8,783 nucleotides of DNA, from the NCBI GenBank assembly GCA_903913355.1, contig CAIWKU010000235.1, forward strand, positions 1 to 8,783. Direction: 5' to 3'. The position numbers and the translations under genes were made by a program. Position 1 is the stretch's first letter, and every line of letters begins with the position of its first letter. The notes beneath the pieces were generated by a model. It saw nothing but the letters and a program-made list of their open reading frames with translations, made no database searches and was not told where the DNA came from. The DNA is from an uncultured Bacteroidota bacterium (GTDB lineage Bacteria; Bacteroidota; Bacteroidia; Chitinophagales; Chitinophagaceae). Below, one piece after another: positions 6,545 through 8,783 of this stretch.

Positions 6545-6598
6545 GGCGGTTGTGTGTAGAGAGACGCAATCAAAACACAACTCGGTGCAAACTCCGCC
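6545..6598 (+). ncRNA. Possible structured RNA element in the mgsA upstream region
   Basis: GGCGG (6545-6549) can pair with CCGCC (6594-6598), and TTGTGT (6550-6555) with ACACAA (6575-6580). Together they make a continuous 11-bp stem on the 5' side with a 13-base bulge on the 3' side and a 19-base apical loop. An alternative pairing CGAG (6538-6541) with CTCG (6581-6584) would compete, so the element could switch. It matches no riboswitch class that I recognise. It begins about 155 bases before the mgsA ATG. Confidence 0.3.
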
Positions 6599-6701
6599 CC
6601 CCTTGTTCTCCGCAGTGAAGAAATTACCATTTAACAACAAAATCTGAAATTCCTCTCAGGGGGGTTACCTTATCTTCATAAAACGTATCAAAAAGAAAAT
6701 A

Positions 6702-7166
6702 ATGTCATCAGTAAAAATATTAGGCAAAAGAAAAACAATAGCGCTGGTAGCACACGATCATAAGAAAGCCGATCTGATGGAGTGGGCCATTCATAATAAA
6801 ACCGCATTGGCAAAACATGAAATGGTCGCCACCGGAACCACAGGAAAGCTGTTAGAAGAAGGACTCGATAGACCGGTAAAGAAATTATTAAGCGGTCCTT
6901 TGGGTGGCGATCAACAAATTGGCGCCATGATTGCGAATGGTGAAATAGATATGGTATTCTTTTTCTGGGATCCTATGCAGGCACAGCCACACGATAGCGA
7001 TGTAAAAGCGTTGCTGCGATTATGTGTAGCCTGGAACCTACCCATGGCATGTGACAGAGCAACAGCAGATTTTTTAATGACATCGCGATTTATGCACGAA
7101 GAATATGAAGCCACTGTGCCGGATTATACCAACTACCTGAACAGACAAATCAAAGAAAATGAATAG
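6702..7166 (+). CDS. mgsA: Methylglyoxal synthase
   Basis: This cytosolic enzyme converts dihydroxyacetone phosphate to methylglyoxal and phosphate, a bypass of lower glycolysis that relieves sugar-phosphate build-up. The 154-residue protein is full length. Conserved residues sit one position before their E. coli counterparts: His18-Asp19, Lys22, Thr44/Thr46/Thr47 in TGTTG, Ser64-Gly65 in SGPLGGDQQIGA, catalytic Asp70, Asp90 in FWDPM, His97 and Asp100 in PHDSDVKALLR. The C-terminal ATADF motif (120-124) is preceded by Asp118 where E. coli has Asn. The N-terminus has a short extra basic segment before the first strand. Its last eight bases overlap the downstream acetyltransferase gene, implying co-transcription and probably translational coupling. 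A long structured leader precedes it. Confidence 0.96.
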   Translation: MSSVKILGKRKTIALVAHDHKKADLMEWAIHNKTALAKHEMVATGTTGKLLEEGLDRPVKKLLSGPLGGDQQIGAMIANGEIDMVFFFWDPMQAQPHDSDVKALLRLCVAWNLPMACDRATADFLMTSRFMHEEYEATVPDYTNYLNRQIKENE

Positions 7167-7659
7167 TGTGGTTCTGCGTCCCTGGCAAAAACAGGATGCA
7201 CAGGAGCTGGCTTCTATTGCCAACAATAGAAATATCTGGAACAATGTTCGGGATGCATTGCCGAGTCCATATACTGTAATGGATGCCATGCAATGGATTG
7301 CGCATGTAAATGGACAGCGGCCTGTCTTAAATTTTGCAATCGTATATAACGGGAATATTGTGGGTAGTATTGGTTGTGTACCTAAAGAGGATGTATCCAG
7401 AAAAAGCGTGGAGATAGGCTATTTTGTAGGAGAGTCTTATTGGGGAAAAGGAATTGCTTCGCGCGCTGTGCAATTGCTAAATGATTTTATAACCACCCGC
7501 CTGGATGTGGTTAGAATAGACGCACATGTTTTTGCACAGAACAAAGCGTCGATGAAAGTGTTATTAAAAAACGGATTTTACCTGGAAGCCATCCACCGAA
7601 AAGCGGCATTCAAAAACAACCAGTTTTTGGATGATTATGTTTGGGCAAAATTATTATAG
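7159..7659 (+). CDS. GNAT-family N-acetyltransferase (RimJ/RimL-like)
   Basis: The 166-residue protein has the GNAT fold that transfers an acetyl group from acetyl-CoA to an amine. It starts with VVLRPW.KQDA.EL (4-17), typical of the RimJ/RimL branch (Acetyltransf_3). Next comes a central strand, FAIVYNGNIVGSIGC (59-73). Motif A then gives the pyrophosphate-binding loop EIGYFVGESYWGKGIAS (85-101), and motif B gives N.ASMKVLLKNGF (128-140). The end, around 155-166, is the usual DDYVWAKLL-type strand. The substrate could be a protein N-terminus, an antibiotic or a small metabolite and cannot be told from sequence. ATG at 7159 lies inside the end of mgsA (ATGAATAG), which supports coupled translation. 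No terminator follows before the amidase gene, 60 bases further on. Confidence 0.9.
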   Translation: MNSVVLRPWQKQDAQELASIANNRNIWNNVRDALPSPYTVMDAMQWIAHVNGQRPVLNFAIVYNGNIVGSIGCVPKEDVSRKSVEIGYFVGESYWGKGIASRAVQLLNDFITTRLDVVRIDAHVFAQNKASMKVLLKNGFYLEAIHRKAAFKNNQFLDDYVWAKLL

Positions 7660-7719
7660 CGATTCGTCGTATTTTGGTTGGCGAAAAGGTATCCGAAAAA
7701 TAATTCCAAAACCAACCCC

Positions 7720-8783
7720 ATGAGAAAACTGCTTCTACTATCCTTTCTTGCCTTTGCTTTTTTTCAGTTACCCGCACAGGACACTTTATCCAAATCAGAT
7801 ATTCCGGTTGCGGCAAAGCTGCTTGACCTGCATTTTACACAGTCAGAAATAGACAGTATGTATGATGGCGTAAAAAGTAATTTATCTGGCTATCAGCTGA
7901 TGCACAAACAAACACTGAGCAACGGGGTGCCGATGACCTTATGGCAAAGTCCGGTATTACCGGGCATGCATTTTTCTGAAAAACAGGAGAAGATCAAATG
8001 GAATATTCCTGCAAACGTAGAAGTACCTGCCAATAAAAATGAATTATCGTTTTATAGCATTTTACAGCTAGCGTCTTTACTGAAAAACAAAAAAATCAGT
8101 TCAGTAGAATTGACAAAATTTTTTATTGAGCGGTTAAAAAAATATGGCGATTCGTTACAGTGTGTTATTTCGATAACCGAAGAGATTGCTATGCAACAAG
8201 CGCAGGAGGCGGATGCAGAAATTGCGAAAGGAAAATATCGTGGATTGCTGCATGGCATCCCCTATGGATTAAAAGATCTGTTTTCTGTGAAAGGAACCAA
8301 AACCACCTGGGGAGCCGCGCCGTATAAAAACCAGGTGATTGATGAAGACGCGTTTGTATATAGCCAATTAAAAGAAGCGGGAGGTGTATTGATTGCCAAA
8401 TTCACATTAGGCGCTTTGGCCATGGGCGATTATTGGTATGGCGGAAGAACCAGGAATCCGTGGAATATTAAAACCGGCTCATCAGGCTCTTCTGCGGGAT
8501 CCACTTCCGCTACAGTTGCCGGACTCGTTCCGTTTGCTATAGGAACAGAAACCTGGGGTTCGATTGTTTCTCCCTCTTCTACTTGTGGCGCAACAGGATT
8601 GCGACCAACTTTTGGCAGTATCAGCAGATCGGGTGCCATGACACTTAGCTGGAGTCTTGATAAAGTAGGCCCTATTTGCAGAAGCGCTTCAGATGCGGCT
8701 ATTGTATTCAATTATATTCATGGAACAGACGGGCTGGATATGAGCGCGGTGAATAAACCATTCAATTATAAACCACAAGCAGA
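7720..8783 (+). CDS. Exported amidase-signature hydrolase, truncated by the right window edge
   Basis: Only the first 354 codons are present; the frame runs open off the window. A signal peptide (core about 4-16, likely cleavage after AQ at 19-20) sends the protein out of the cytoplasm. After an unassigned N-terminal region (21-105), the amidase-signature domain begins near 110. It shows Lys185 in GIPYGLKDLF, a Ser-rich loop GSSGSSAGS (253-261), and the nucleophile Ser281 in GTETWGSIVSPS. The Ser at 257 has the usual 24-residue spacing to Ser281 and is the best cis-Ser candidate. A CGATGLRPTFGSISR.GAM stretch follows (289-307). The Ser-cisSer-Lys triad hydrolyses amide bonds. Export argues against a GatA role in tRNA amidation; a secreted peptide or amide hydrolase is more likely. 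It may share a transcript with mgsA and the acetyltransferase. Confidence 0.9.
   Translation, partial: MRKLLLLSFLAFAFFQLPAQDTLSKSDIPVAAKLLDLHFTQSEIDSMYDGVKSNLSGYQLMHKQTLSNGVPMTLWQSPVLPGMHFSEKQEKIKWNIPANVEVPANKNELSFYSILQLASLLKNKKISSVELTKFFIERLKKYGDSLQCVISITEEIAMQQAQEADAEIAKGKYRGLLHGIPYGLKDLFSVKGTKTTWGAAPYKNQVIDEDAFVYSQLKEAGGVLIAKFTLGALAMGDYWYGGRTRNPWNIKTGSSGSSAGSTSATVAGLVPFAIGTETWGSIVSPSSTCGATGLRPTFGSISRSGAMTLSWSLDKVGPICRSASDAAIVFNYIHGTDGLDMSAVNKPFNYKPQA

Larger units (their letters stand above)
6359..6701. other. Non-coding spacer upstream of mgsA
   Basis: No coding sequence is seen here. The left part (to about 6530) is very AT-rich and contains TGCAA words and two perfect inverted repeats (6464-6480, 6485-6506). 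The right part is more GC-rich and contains a possible RNA structure (6545-6598) and two CTCCGC copies (6592-6597, 6608-6613). A G6 run follows at 6659-6664. No convincing -7 element was found. The length and structure suggest a long regulated leader or a separate small RNA. Confidence 0.5.

Noticed and set aside
6545..6598. tRNA-like element
   Set aside because: The terminal GGCGG/CCGCC pairing is only 5 bp and no D-arm, anticodon stem or five-pair T-stem can be drawn.
8430..8711. Open frame antisense to the amidase gene
   Set aside because: The sense strand encodes the diagnostic amidase loops here; the antisense product has no recognisable feature.

Overview
The window looks like chromosomal DNA from a Bacteroidota bacterium, most likely a member of the Chitinophagaceae. 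The evidence is moderate-to-low GC, AT-rich spacers without Shine-Dalgarno sites, signal peptides ending in the typical AQ/GQ pattern, a Sortilin/VPS10-type Asp-box protein of the kind common in this phylum, and promoter candidates resembling the TAnnTTTG element. The family placement is an inference from general resemblance, not from a search.

Layout. (1) 1-604: the 3' part of a gene for a small membrane protein with three hydrophobic segments, cut by the left edge and followed by two AT-rich hairpins. (2) 816-3350: a large exported beta-propeller protein with about ten Asp-boxes, closed by a strong terminator. (3) 3351-3821: a 471-bp non-coding stretch with repeated ACTACA/TGTAGT words, short hairpins and a possible promoter. 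(4) 3822-4307: a second membrane protein clearly homologous to the first, with its own terminator. (5) 4406-5050, minus strand: an exported START-domain protein, convergent with the previous gene and divergent from recA. (6) 5286-6296: complete recA with terminator; its upstream region carries two CTAA-N5-TTAG inverted repeats. (7) 6297-6701: a 405-bp non-coding stretch with inverted repeats and a possible structured RNA. (8) 6702-7166 and 7159-7659: methylglyoxal synthase overlapping a GNAT acetyltransferase by 8 bp. (9) 7720 to the right edge: the N-terminal 354 residues of an exported amidase-signature hydrolase.

How the genes relate. Most are single-gene units bounded by terminators, so this looks like ordinary core-genome territory rather than a genomic island. 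The exception is mgsA-GNAT, which is almost certainly one transcript; the amidase may be its third gene because no terminator is seen in the 60-bp gap. I see no mobile element, CRISPR array, tRNA or rRNA. The less ordinary signals are the homologous membrane-protein pair around the propeller gene, the repeat-rich spacer at 3527-3692, the twin boxes upstream of recA, the leader of mgsA, and two homopolymer tracts (C8 inside the first gene, G9 in the leader of the START gene).
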